From: Rutidosis leptorrhynchoides
Lineage: Eukaryota; Streptophyta; Magnoliopsida; Asterales; Asteraceae
Direction: 5' to 3'
DNA: 64,000 nt
Assembly: GCF_046630445.1 (NCBI RefSeq)
Contig: NC_092339.1
Span: 73,477,501 to 73,541,500 of the forward strand
A program made the position numbers and the translations under genes. The notes under the pieces were generated by a model. The model had not been told where the DNA came from and did no database searches. It saw only the letters and a program-made list of their open reading frames with translations. Positions 34,543 to 44,393 of this stretch are shown here, piece after piece; within the stretch, counting starts at the first letter, position 1, and each line of letters begins with the position of its first letter.

Positions 34543-37500
34543 TGTAGTGACCCGAACTTTTCCATGTTTATATATATTAATTGAGATTGATGTTTACATG
34601 ATTAAATGTTTCCAACATGTTAAGCAATCAAACTTGTTAAGACTTGATTAATTGAAATAGGTTTCATATAGACAATTGACCACCCAAGTTGACCGGTGAT
34701 TCACGAACGTTAAAACTTGTAAAAAAAACTATATGATGACATATATATGGTTATATATATAGTTAACATGATATTATGATAAGTAAACATATCATTAATT
34801 ATATTAACAATGAACTACATATGTAAAAACAAGACTACTAACTTAATGATTTTGAAACGAGACATATATGTAACGTTTATCGTTGTAACGACATTTAATG
34901 TATATATATCATATTAAGAGATATTCGTACATCATAATATCATGATAATATAATAATTTAAAATCTCTTTTGTTATTATAAACATTGGGTTAACAACATT
35001 TAACAAGATCGTTAACCTAAAGGTTTCAAAACAACACTTACATGTAACGACTAACGATGACTTAACGACTCAGTTAAAATGTATATACATGTAGTGTTTT
35101 AATATGTATTTATACACTTTTGAAAGACTTCAATACACTTATCAAAATACTTCTACTTAACAAAAATGCTTACAATTACATTCTCGTTCAGTTTCATCAA
35201 CAATTCTACTCGTATGCACCCGTATTCGTACTCGTACAATACACAGCTTTTAGATGTATGTACTATTGGTATATACACTCCAATGATCAGCTCTTAGCAG
35301 CCCATGTGAGTCACCTAACACATGTGGGAACCATCATTTGGCAACTAGCATGAAATATCTCATAAGATTACAAAAATATGAGTAATCATTCATGACTTAT
35401 TTACATGAAAACAAAATTACATATCCTTTATATCTAATCCATACACCAACGACCAAAAACACCTACAAACACTTTCATTCTTCAATTTTCTTCATCTAAT
35501 TGATCTCTCTCAAGTTCTATCTTCAAGTTCTAAGTGTTCTTCATAAATTCCAAAAGTTCTAGTTTCATAAAATCAAGAATACTTTCAAGTTTGCTAGCTC
35601 ACTTCCAATCTTGTAAGGTGATCATCCAACCTCAAGAAATCTTTGTTTCTTACAGTAGGTTATCATTCTAATACAAGGTAATAATCATATTTAAACTTTG
35701 GTTCAATTTCTATAACTATAACAATCTTATTTCAAGTGATGATCTTACTTGAACTTGTTTTCGTGTCATGATTTTGCTTCAAGAACTTTGAGCCATCCAA
35801 GGATCCATTGAAGCTAGATCCATTTTTCTCTTTTCCAGTAGGTTCATCCAAGGAACTTAAGGTAGTAATGATGTTCATAACATCATTCGATTCATACATA
35901 TAAAGCTATCTTATTCGAAGGTTTAAACTTGTAATCACTAGAACATAGTTTAGTTAATTCTAAACTTGTTCGCAAACAAAAGTTAATCCTTCTAACTTGA
36001 CTTTTAAAATCAACTAAACACATGTTCTATATCTATATGATATGCTAACTTAATGATTTAAAACCTGGAAACACGAAAAACACCGTAAAACCGGATTTAC
36101 GCCGTCGTAGTAACACCGCGGGCTGTTTTGGGTTAGTTAATTAAAAACTATGATAAACTTTGATTTAAAAGTTGTTATTCTGAGAAAATGATTTTTATTA
36201 TGAACATGAAACTATATCCAAAAATTATGGTTAAACTCAAAGTGGAAGTATGTTTTCTAAAATGGTCATCTAGACGTCGTTCTTTCGACTGAAATGACTA
36301 CCTTTACAAAAATGACTTGTAACTTATTTTTCTGACTAGAAACCTATACTTTTTTTGTTTAGATTCATAAAATATAGTTCAATATGAAACCATAGCAATT
36401 TGATTCACTCAAAACGGATTTAAAATGAAGAAGTTATGGGTAAAACAAGATTGGATAATTTTTCTCATTTTAGCTACGTGAAAATTGGTAACAAATCTAT
36501 TCCAACCATAACTTAATCAACTTGTATTATATATTATGTAATCTTGAGATACCATAGACACGTATACAATGTTTCGACCTATCATGTCGACACATCTATA
36601 TATATTTCGGAACAACCATAGACACTCTATATGTGAATGTTGGAGTTAGCTATACAGGGTTGAGGTTGATTCCAAAATATATATAGTTTGAGTTGTGATC
36701 AATACTGAGATACGTATACACTGGGTCGTGGATTGATTCAAGATAATATTTATCGATTTATTTCTGTACATCTAACTGTGGACAACTAGTTGTAGGTTAC
36801 TAACGAGGACAGCTGACTTAATAAACTTAAAACATCAAAATATATTAAAAGTGTTGTAAATATATTTTGAACATACTTTGATATATATGTATATATTGTT
36901 ATAGGTTCGTGAATCAACCAGTGGCCAAGTCTTACTTCCCGACGAAGTAAAAATCTGTGAAAGTGAGTTATAGTCCCACTTTTAAAATCTAATATTTTTG
37001 GGATGAGAATACATGCAGGTTTTATAAATGATTTACAAAGTAGACACAAGTACGTGAAACTACATTCTATGGTTGAATTATCGAAATCGAATATGCCCCT
37101 TTTTATTAAGTCTGGTAATCTAAGAATTAGGGAACAGACACCCTAATTGACGCGAATCCTAAAGATAGATCTATTGGGCCTAACAAACCCCATCCAAAGT
37201 ACCGGATGCTTTAGTACTTCGAAATTTATATCATATCCGAAGGGTGTCCCGGAATGATGGGGATATTCTTATATATGCATCTTGTTATTGTCGGTTACCA
37301 GGTGTTCACCATATGAATGATTTTTATCTCTATGTATGGGATGTGTATTGAAATATGAAATCTTGTGGTCTATTGTTACGATTTGATATATATAGGTTAA
37401 ACCTATAACTCACCAACATTTTTGTTGACGTTTAAAGCATGTTTATTCTCAGGTGAATATTAAGAGCTTCCGCTGTTGCATACTAAAATAAGGACAAGAT

Positions 37501-37798
37501 TTGGAGTCCATGTTTGTATGATATTGTGTAAAAACTGCATTCAAGAAACTGAATTCGATGTAACATATTTGTATTGTAAACCATTATGTAATGGTCGTGT
37601 GTAAACAGGATATTTTAGATTATCATTATTTGATAATCTACGCAAAGTTTTTTTTTTACCTTTATTTATGAAATAAAGGTTATGGTTTGTTTTAAAAATG
37701 AATGCAGTCTTTGAAAAACGTCTCATATAGAGGTCAAAACCTCGCAACGAAATCAATTAATATGGAACGTTTTTAATCAATAAGAACGGGACATTTCA
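34543..37798 (+). repeat. Second-family 5' LTR of copy C (3256 bp)
   Basis: Starts TGTAGTGACCCG and ends GGGACATTTCA. It has the same length as the 3' LTR at 44394-47649, and I saw no differences in the stretches I compared. It is followed by the primer-binding site. It shares a conserved module (about 37355-37455) with the other LTR families in the window. Confidence 0.95.
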
Positions 37799-37817
37799 GT
37801 TGGTATCCGAGCGTTGG
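37799..37817 (+). promoter_or_regulatory. Primer-binding site, copy C
   Basis: GTTGGTATCCGAGCGTTGG lies directly after the LTR. It is similar to the methionine-tRNA type PBS of plant LTR elements, with one central difference. Confidence 0.65.
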
Positions 37818-38008
37818 TCTTAGAGAACCAGAAAATTTGCATTAGTGTGTCTTATCGAGTTTGTTAGGATGCATTAGTGAGTCTGGACTTCGACCGTGTT
37901 TTCTTTAAAAAATGATTGCTTAACATTTTTGTTGGAAACTATATATTTTTAACATATGAATATTATGTGATATATTAATCTCTTAACGTGTTTGATATTA
38001 TGTGATAG

Positions 38009-38623
38009 ATGTCTACCTCTAGAACAAGTCCCATTGACTCACCTAATAATAATGAAGAGTCAAATGTAAATTGGAATGATTTGTGGACTGATTCACAAGT
38101 TCCCGAAGAGGAACCGGAAGAAGAGTCGGAACCGGAAGAAGAATCGGAACCGGAAGAAGAATCGGAACCGGATGAAGAAATAGAACCGGTGGGGGAAATA
38201 ATAAAACGGTTAAGTAAAAGAAAATCCTCAACCAACCGACCAAAGTTAATTATGGTCAATGGTGTTTCCGCCAAGGAAGCAAAATATTGGGAGGATTACC
38301 AATTCTCCGATGAATCGGATTTCGACGAGAATTCCGATGATGTTATAGAAATTACCCCAACTGAATTTAAAAAGGCAAAAGAAAATAATAAGGGAAAGGG
38401 CATAAAAATAGAGAAATCTAATTCCAACCCCGATGAACTTTATATGTATCGTCAACCCCCGAAGTCCTTAAGTTGTAACAATGACCCGGGAACCTCTAAA
38501 CCACCAGGTTTTTCTAAACCAATGTGGACAACGACGGCTCGTATTAGGGGAACATCATATATCCCTAGAAACTTGGCAAAACGAACCAAAACCGAAGAAG
38601 AAGAAACGAGCGAGTCGGAATAA
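38009..38623 (+). CDS. Acidic accessory protein, copy C
   Basis: A 204-residue frame, first in the leader, 191 bases after the PBS. It carries the same four E-P-E-E-E-S-type repeats (about 31-60), basic patch, Ser/Asp cluster and acidic tail as copy A. It differs at three places: Pro for Ser in a repeat unit, Lys for Arg near 79, and Phe for Ser in the Asp-rich cluster. It has no catalytic motif, signal peptide or membrane segment. The family is unrecognised. Retention of a diverged homologue in family 1 suggests the frame serves the element. Confidence 0.78.
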   Translation: MSTSRTSPIDSPNNNEESNVNWNDLWTDSQVPEEEPEEESEPEEESEPEEESEPDEEIEPVGEIIKRLSKRKSSTNRPKLIMVNGVSAKEAKYWEDYQFSDESDFDENSDDVIEITPTEFKKAKENNKGKGIKIEKSNSNPDELYMYRQPPKSLSCNNDPGTSKPPGFSKPMWTTTARIRGTSYIPRNLAKRTKTEEEETSESE

Positions 38624-38717
38624 GATAGTTGTATTCGTGTGGTGTAATATATGGAATATAGTGTTCTTATGCTTTATGATATATGTAAAAATTGCTTGTA
38701 TTAATAAGTATTTTTTT

Positions 38718-38747
38718 TTATGAATCTAACTCTTGTCTATTTTACAG
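38718..38747 (+). promoter_or_regulatory. Candidate 3' splice site before F-box start, copy C
   Basis: TGAATCTAAC (branch-point-like) is followed by TCTTGTCTATTTTACAG, with the AG at 38746-38747. The F-box ATG is at 38762. Pyrimidine tract and spacing fit a plant intron end. The donor is not identified; it could be in the LTR, the leader or the end of the acidic gene. A spliced mRNA would explain how a downstream leader frame is translated. Confidence 0.5.
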
Positions 38748-38761
38748 TTTAAAAACACAAA

Positions 38762-39445
38762 ATGGATAGACAACCCAATATTTTAAGAGACCTACCCGGA
38801 GACATGATTGATGAAATCTTGTCTAGAGTCGGCCAGAATTCTTCGGCACAACTATTTAAGGCGAGATCAGTTTGTAAGACATTCGAAGAACGTTCCAAGA
38901 ATGTCTTGGTTTATAAGAGACTTTCGTTTGAAAGATGGGGGATATCACATTGGGAAACCCATAAGTTACGATGTGTTTACTTTGACGCATATATTGCGGG
39001 GAACCCAAATGCTATTTTACGCAACGGGTTAAGAAATTATTTTGACTCAATATATCCGAATATTGGACTTCGTGATTTAGAAAAAGCGGCTAACATGCAA
39101 CATAAAGAAGCATGTTATGCTTACGGATTAGTAATGTTCGCTTCTCACCAAAGTGAGAACAAGAACATCGGGCTACAACTATTAAACAAAACGTTTCCAC
39201 AAGTGACGGAGTCGGTAATTGGGGTAAGAAATGAGGTTTTTAGATTATTACGGGACTGTTGGACATTACGTAACCCTCGTCCCTTTGATGACGTTACAAC
39301 ACGCTGTCTTATCAACGGCCATAACGGTTATGTTGCACAAGACCAAGGATGGGAAGTAGTCCTAGTAAAACCAGAATGCATGACTTGTTTCTGGACGTAT
39401 GAATTACGTGTATTTATTGCCTTTGCTGAACGACTTGTGTACTAG
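38762..39445 (+). CDS. Retroelement-encoded F-box protein, copy C
   Basis: A 227-residue frame lying 138 bases after the acidic gene and 305 bases before gag-pol. The N-terminal F-box segment (about 8-50) would bind SKP1. The Sel1-like middle (about 105-145) and Cys-containing C-terminus (CMTCFWTYELRVF) would form the substrate-binding part. It resembles the plant At2g35280-type F-box group, by recall. Its lack of introns, sense orientation and position inside the LTR-bounded unit mark it as cargo of the element. It matches copy A exactly as read. A role in removing a host defence factor is a hypothesis; a passive captured fragment is the alternative. Confidence 0.82.
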   Translation: MDRQPNILRDLPGDMIDEILSRVGQNSSAQLFKARSVCKTFEERSKNVLVYKRLSFERWGISHWETHKLRCVYFDAYIAGNPNAILRNGLRNYFDSIYPNIGLRDLEKAANMQHKEACYAYGLVMFASHQSENKNIGLQLLNKTFPQVTESVIGVRNEVFRLLRDCWTLRNPRPFDDVTTRCLINGHNGYVAQDQGWEVVLVKPECMTCFWTYELRVFIAFAERLVY

Positions 39446-39638
39446 CTAGAATTGTCTTCACAACTATCTTGTATCAAAGTTATTGTGTGCTATATTTCAT
39501 GCTTTATGTAAAATAAGCGGTATTGTAAGTTTGTAAAATATTGTATAAAAGTTTGAACGCGAAATATTATTATAATCAGTTTTTCATATAGAATTGTAGT
39601 AGTTGAATTGTATATTAGCTACTAAGTATGAACTTAAC

Positions 39639-39653
39639 GGGTAGGTACTACCC
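39639..39653 (+). promoter_or_regulatory. PPT-like hairpin upstream of gag, copy C
   Basis: GGGTAGGTACTACCC, a 6-bp stem with loop GTA. The sequence AACGGGTAGGTACT spanning it is identical to the 3' polypurine tract of the same element (44381-44394). Confidence 0.6.
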
Positions 39654-39750
39654 GAATTTAAACTTATAAAACGCTAATATGAAGAAAAAGCTTTTATAAA
39701 TGAGTTCATATTATGCTACGAAATACTATTAACTACTCTTAATATTCTGT

Positions 39751-42700
39751 ATGATTAACTTGTTCCATTTAACTATTTTGAAGGAAATGGCACCGACTAC
39801 TCGACACACCGTGAATATGAATGAAGAGGAATTCCGTACTTTTCTAGCTTCAAACATAGCCGCAGTACAGGCTGCGCTACATACCAACAATAACCTTGGA
39901 TCTAGCAGTACAGGAAATCGTGTAGGATGCACCTACAAAGAATTCACTGCCTGCAAACCTTTGGAATTTGATGGAACCGAAGGACCGATCGGATTGAAAC
40001 GGTGGACCGAGAAGGTTGAATCGGTGTTTGCCATAAGTAAGTGTACTGAAGAGGACAAAGTGAAGTACGCTACGCATACCTTCACAGGTTCTGCGTTAAC
40101 ATGGTGGAATACCTATCTAGAGCAAGTGGGACAAGATGATGCGTACGCACTACCGTGGTCAGCATTCAAGCACTTGATGAACGAGAAGTACCGTCCCAGA
40201 ACCGAGGTCAATAAGCTCAAGACAGAACTTAGAGGGTTACGAACCCAAGGATTTGATATTACCACGTACGAAAGACGATTCACAGAATTGTGCCTATTGT
40301 GTCCAGGAGCATTCGAAGATGAGGAAGAGAAGATCGACGCGTTTGTGAAAGGATTACCGGAAAGAATCCAAGAAGATATAAGTTCACACGAGCCCGCCTC
40401 CATACAACAGGCATGTAGAATGGCTCACAAACTAGTGAACCAGATTGAAGAAAGAATTAAAGAACAGACTGCTGAAGAGGCCAATGTGAAGCAAGTCAAA
40501 AGAAAGTGGGAGGAAAACGGTGATAAGAATCACCAATACAACAACAACAGCAATTACAACAATAATCGCAACAATTATCCCAACAATCGCAACATCAATC
40601 GCAACTACAACAAACGGCCCAACAACAACAACAACAACAACAGCAACTACAACAATCATCCCAACAACAATAATAACCGCAACAACAACAACAATCAGAA
40701 GCAACTATGCCAAAGGTGTGAAAAGAATCACTCGGGGTTCTGCACCAAATTTTGCAACAAGTGTAAAAGAAATGGTCATAGCGCGGCGAAGTGTGAGGTC
40801 TACGGACCAGGGGTTAATAGAACGAAAGGAACAAATGGTGTCGGAACGAGTAATGGCGGAGCAAGTAGTGTCGGAGCAAGTTATGCCAATGTAGTTTGTT
40901 ATAAATGTGGAAAACCAGGCCACATTATTAGAAATTGCCCGAACCAGGAGAACACGAATGGACAAGGCCGTGGAAGAGTTTTCAATATTAATGCGGTAGA
41001 GGCACAGGAAGACCCGGAGCTTGTTACGGGTACGTTTCTTATTGACAATAAATCTGCTTACGTTTTATTTGATTCGGGTGCGGATAGAAGCTATATGAGT
41101 AGAGATTTTTGTGCTAAATTAAGTTGTCCATTGACGCCTTTGGATAGTAAATTTTTACTCGAATTAGCAAATGGTAAATTAATTTCAGCAGATAATATAT
41201 GTCGGAATCGAGAAATTAAAATGGTTAGCGAAACATTTAAGATTGACTTGATACCAGTAGAGTTAGGGAGTTTTGATGTGATAATCGGTATGGACTGGTT
41301 GAAAGAAGTGAAAGCGGAGATCGTTTGTTACAAAAATGCAATTCGCATTATACGAGATAAAGGAAAACCCTTAATGGTGTACGGAGAAAAGGGCAACACG
41401 AAGCTACATCTTATTAGTAATTTGAAGGCACAAAAACTAATAAGAAAAGGTTGCTATGCTGTTCTAGCACACGTCGAGAAAGTACAAACTGAAGAAAAGA
41501 GCATCAATGATGTTCCCATTGCAAAAGAATTTCCCGATGTATTTCCGAAAGAATTACCGGGATTACCCCCACATCGATCCGTTGAATTTCAAATAGATCT
41601 TGTACCAGGAGCTGCACCAATAGCTCGTGCTCCTTACAGACTCGCACCCAGCGAGATGAAAGAACTGCAAAGCCAATTACAAGAACTTTTAGAGCGTGGT
41701 TTCATTCGACCAAGCACATCACCATGGGGAGCTCCTGTTTTGTTTGTCAAGAAGAAAGATGGTACATTCAGGTTGTGTATCGACTACCGAGAGTTGAACA
41801 AACTTACCATCAAGAACCGCTACCCATTACCGAGAATCGACGACTTATTTGATCAACTACAAGGCTCGTCTGTTTATTCAAAGATTGACTTACGTTCCGG
41901 GTATCATCAAATGCGGGTGAAAGAAGATGATATTCCAAAGACTGCTTTCAGAACACGTTACGGTCATTACGAGTTTATGGTCATGCCGTTTGGTTTAACT
42001 AATGCACCAGCTGTGTTCATGGACCTTATGAACCGAGTGTGTGGACCATACCTTGACAAGTTTGTCATTGTTTTCATTGATGACATACTTATTTACTCAA
42101 AGAATGACCAAGAACACGGTGAACATTTGAGAAAAGTGTTAGAAGTATTGAGGAAGGAAGAATTGTACGCTAAGTTTTCAAAGTGTGCATTTTGGTTGGA
42201 AGAAGTTCAATTCCTCGGTCACATAGTGAACAAAGAAGGTATTAAGGTGGATCCGGCAAAGATAGAAACTGTTGAAAAGTGGGAAACCCCGAAAACTCCG
42301 AAACACATACGCCAGTTTTTAGGACTAGCTGGTTACTACAGAAGGTTCATCCAAGACTTTTCCAGAATAGCAAAACCCTTGACTGCATTAACGCATAAAG
42401 GGAAGAAATTTGAATGGAATGATGAACAAGAGAAAGCGTTTCAGTTATTGAAGAAAAAGCTAACTACGGCACCTATATTGTCATTGCCTGAAGGGAATGA
42501 TGATTTTGTGATTTATTGTGACGCATCAAAGCAAGGTCTCGGTTGTGTATTAATGCAACGAACGAAGGTGATTGCTTATGCGTCTAGACAATTGAAGATT
42601 CACGAACAAAATTATACGACGCATGATTTGGAATTAGGCGCGGTTGTTTTTGCATTAAAGACTTGGAGGCACTACTTATATGGGGTCAAAAGTATTATAT

Positions 42701-44358
42701 ATACCGACCACAAAAGTCTTCAACACATATTTAATCAAAAACAACTGAATATGAGGCAGCGTAGGTGGATTGAATTATTGAATGATTACGATTTTGAGAT
42801 TCGTTACCACCCGGGGAAGGCAAATGTGGTAGCCGATGCCTTGAGCAGGAAGGATAGAGAACCCATTCGAGTAAAATCTATGAATATAATGATTCATAAT
42901 AACATTACTACTCAAATAAAGGAGGCGCAACAAGGAGTTTTAAAAGAGGGAAATTTAAAGGATGAAATACCCAAAGGATCGGAGAAACATCTTAATATTC
43001 GGGAAGACGGAACCCGGTATAGGGCTGAAAGGATTTGGGTACCAAAATTTGGAGATATGAGAGAAATGGTACTTAGAGAAGCTCATAAAACCAGATACTC
43101 AATACATCCTGGAACGGGGAAGATGTACAAGGATCTCAAGAAATATTTTTGGTGGCCGGGTATGAAAGCCGATGTTGCTAAATACGTAGGAGAATGTTTG
43201 ACGTGTTCTAAGGTCAAAGCTGAGCATCAGAAACCATCAGGTCTACTTCAACAACCCGAAATCCCGGAATGGAAATGGGAAAACATTACCATGGATTTCA
43301 TCACTAAATTGCCAAGGACTGCAGGTGGTTTTGATACTATTTGGGTAATAGTTGATCGTCTCACCAAATCAGCACACTTCCTACCAATAAGAGAAGATGA
43401 CAAGATGGAGAAGTTAGCACGACTGTATTTGAAGGAAGTCGTCTCCAGACATGGAATACCAATCTCTATTATCTCTGATAGGGATGGCAGATTTATTTCA
43501 AGATTCTGGCAGACATTACAGCAAGCATTAGGAACTCGTCTAGACATGAGTACTGCCTATCATCCACAAACTGATGGGCAGAGCGAAAGGACGATACAAA
43601 CGCTTGAAGACATGCTACGAGCATGTGTTATTGATTTCGGAAACAGTTGGGATCGACATCTACCGTTAGCAGAATTTTCCTACAACAACAGCTACCATTC
43701 AAGCATTGAGATGGCGCCGTTTGAAGCACTTTATGGTAGAAAGTGCAGGTCTCCGATTTGTTGGAGTGAAGTGGGGGATAGACAGATTACGGGTCCGGAG
43801 ATTATACAAGAAACTACCGAGAAGATCATCCAAATTCAACAACGGTTGAAAACCGCCCAAAGTCGACAAAAGAGCTACGCTGACATTAAAAGAAAAGATA
43901 TAGAATTTGAAATTGGAGAGATGGTCATGCTTAAAGTTGCACCTTGGAAAGGTGTTGTTCGATTTGGTAAACGAGGGAAATTAAATCCAAGGTATATTGG
44001 ACCATTCAAGATTATTGATCGTGTCGGACCAGTAGCTTACCGACTAGAGTTACCTCAACAACTCGCGGATGTACATAACACTTTCCACGTCTCGAATTTG
44101 AAGAAATGTTTTGCTAAAGAAGATCTCACTATTCCGTTAGATGAAATCCAAATCAACGAAAAACTTCAATTCATCGAAGAACCCGTCGAAATAATGGATC
44201 GTGAGGTTAAAAGACTTAAGCAAAACAAGATACCAATTGTTAAGGTTCGATGGAATGCTCGTAGAGGACCCGAGTTCACCTGGGAGCGTGAAGATCAGAT
44301 GAAGAAGAAATACCCGCATCTATTTCCAGAAGATTCGTCAACACCTTCAACAGCTTAA
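39751..44358 (+). CDS. Copy C Ty3/gypsy gag-pol polyprotein
   Basis: A 1535-residue open frame. Gag is at about 70-240 and the Asn-rich linker has seven consecutive Asn at the variable site. Zinc knuckles start at about 335 and 383, and the protease Asp is at 441 in [12 protein letters not shown] has an intact DLRSGYHQ and FIDD at 775-778. RNase H has CDAS near 923. The integrase has an HHCC finger from about 1112, and DDE residues near 1182, 1243 and 1279 with the expected D-35-E spacing. The C-terminus has a chromodomain-like segment ([18 protein letters not shown]). The likely functional start is MAPTTRHTV, 12 residues in. All catalytic motifs look intact. Confidence 0.96.
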   Translation: MINLFHLTILKEMAPTTRHTVNMNEEEFRTFLASNIAAVQAALHTNNNLGSSSTGNRVGCTYKEFTACKPLEFDGTEGPIGLKRWTEKVESVFAISKCTEEDKVKYATHTFTGSALTWWNTYLEQVGQDDAYALPWSAFKHLMNEKYRPRTEVNKLKTELRGLRTQGFDITTYERRFTELCLLCPGAFEDEEEKIDAFVKGLPERIQEDISSHEPASIQQACRMAHKLVNQIEERIKEQTAEEANVKQVKRKWEENGDKNHQYNNNSNYNNNRNNYPNNRNINRNYNKRPNNNNNNNSNYNNHPNNNNNRNNNNNQKQLCQRCEKNHSGFCTKFCNKCKRNGHSAAKCEVYGPGVNRTKGTNGVGTSNGGASSVGASYANVVCYKCGKPGHIIRNCPNQENTNGQGRGRVFNINAVEAQEDPELVTGTFLIDNKSAYVLFDSGADRSYMSRDFCAKLSCPLTPLDSKFLLELANGKLISADNICRNREIKMVSETFKIDLIPVELGSFDVIIGMDWLKEVKAEIVCYKNAIRIIRDKGKPLMVYGEKGNTKLHLISNLKAQKLIRKGCYAVLAHVEKVQTEEKSINDVPIAKEFPDVFPKELPGLPPHRSVEFQIDLVPGAAPIARAPYRLAPSEMKELQSQLQELLERGFIRPSTSPWGAPVLFVKKKDGTFRLCIDYRELNKLTIKNRYPLPRIDDLFDQLQGSSVYSKIDLRSGYHQMRVKEDDIPKTAFRTRYGHYEFMVMPFGLTNAPAVFMDLMNRVCGPYLDKFVIVFIDDILIYSKNDQEHGEHLRKVLEVLRKEELYAKFSKCAFWLEEVQFLGHIVNKEGIKVDPAKIETVEKWETPKTPKHIRQFLGLAGYYRRFIQDFSRIAKPLTALTHKGKKFEWNDEQEKAFQLLKKKLTTAPILSLPEGNDDFVIYCDASKQGLGCVLMQRTKVIAYASRQLKIHEQNYTTHDLELGAVVFALKTWRHYLYGVKSIIYTDHKSLQHIFNQKQLNMRQRRWIELLNDYDFEIRYHPGKANVVADALSRKDREPIRVKSMNIMIHNNITTQIKEAQQGVLKEGNLKDEIPKGSEKHLNIREDGTRYRAERIWVPKFGDMREMVLREAHKTRYSIHPGTGKMYKDLKKYFWWPGMKADVAKYVGECLTCSKVKAEHQKPSGLLQQPEIPEWKWENITMDFITKLPRTAGGFDTIWVIVDRLTKSAHFLPIREDDKMEKLARLYLKEVVSRHGIPISIISDRDGRFISRFWQTLQQALGTRLDMSTAYHPQTDGQSERTIQTLEDMLRACVIDFGNSWDRHLPLAEFSYNNSYHSSIEMAPFEALYGRKCRSPICWSEVGDRQITGPEIIQETTEKIIQIQQRLKTAQSRQKSYADIKRKDIEFEIGEMVMLKVAPWKGVVRFGKRGKLNPRYIGPFKIIDRVGPVAYRLELPQQLADVHNTFHVSNLKKCFAKEDLTIPLDEIQINEKLQFIEEPVEIMDREVKRLKQNKIPIVKVRWNARRGPEFTWEREDQMKKKYPHLFPEDSSTPSTA

Positions 44359-44393
44359 AATTTCGGGACGAAATTTATTTAACGGGTAGGTAC
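44356..44393 (+). promoter_or_regulatory. Copy C polypurine tract and hairpin
   Basis: Immediately after the gag-pol stop comes the inverted repeat AAATTTCGGGACGAAATTT. Then AACGGGTAGGTAC (44381-44393) adjoins the LTR at 44394. Confidence 0.82.
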
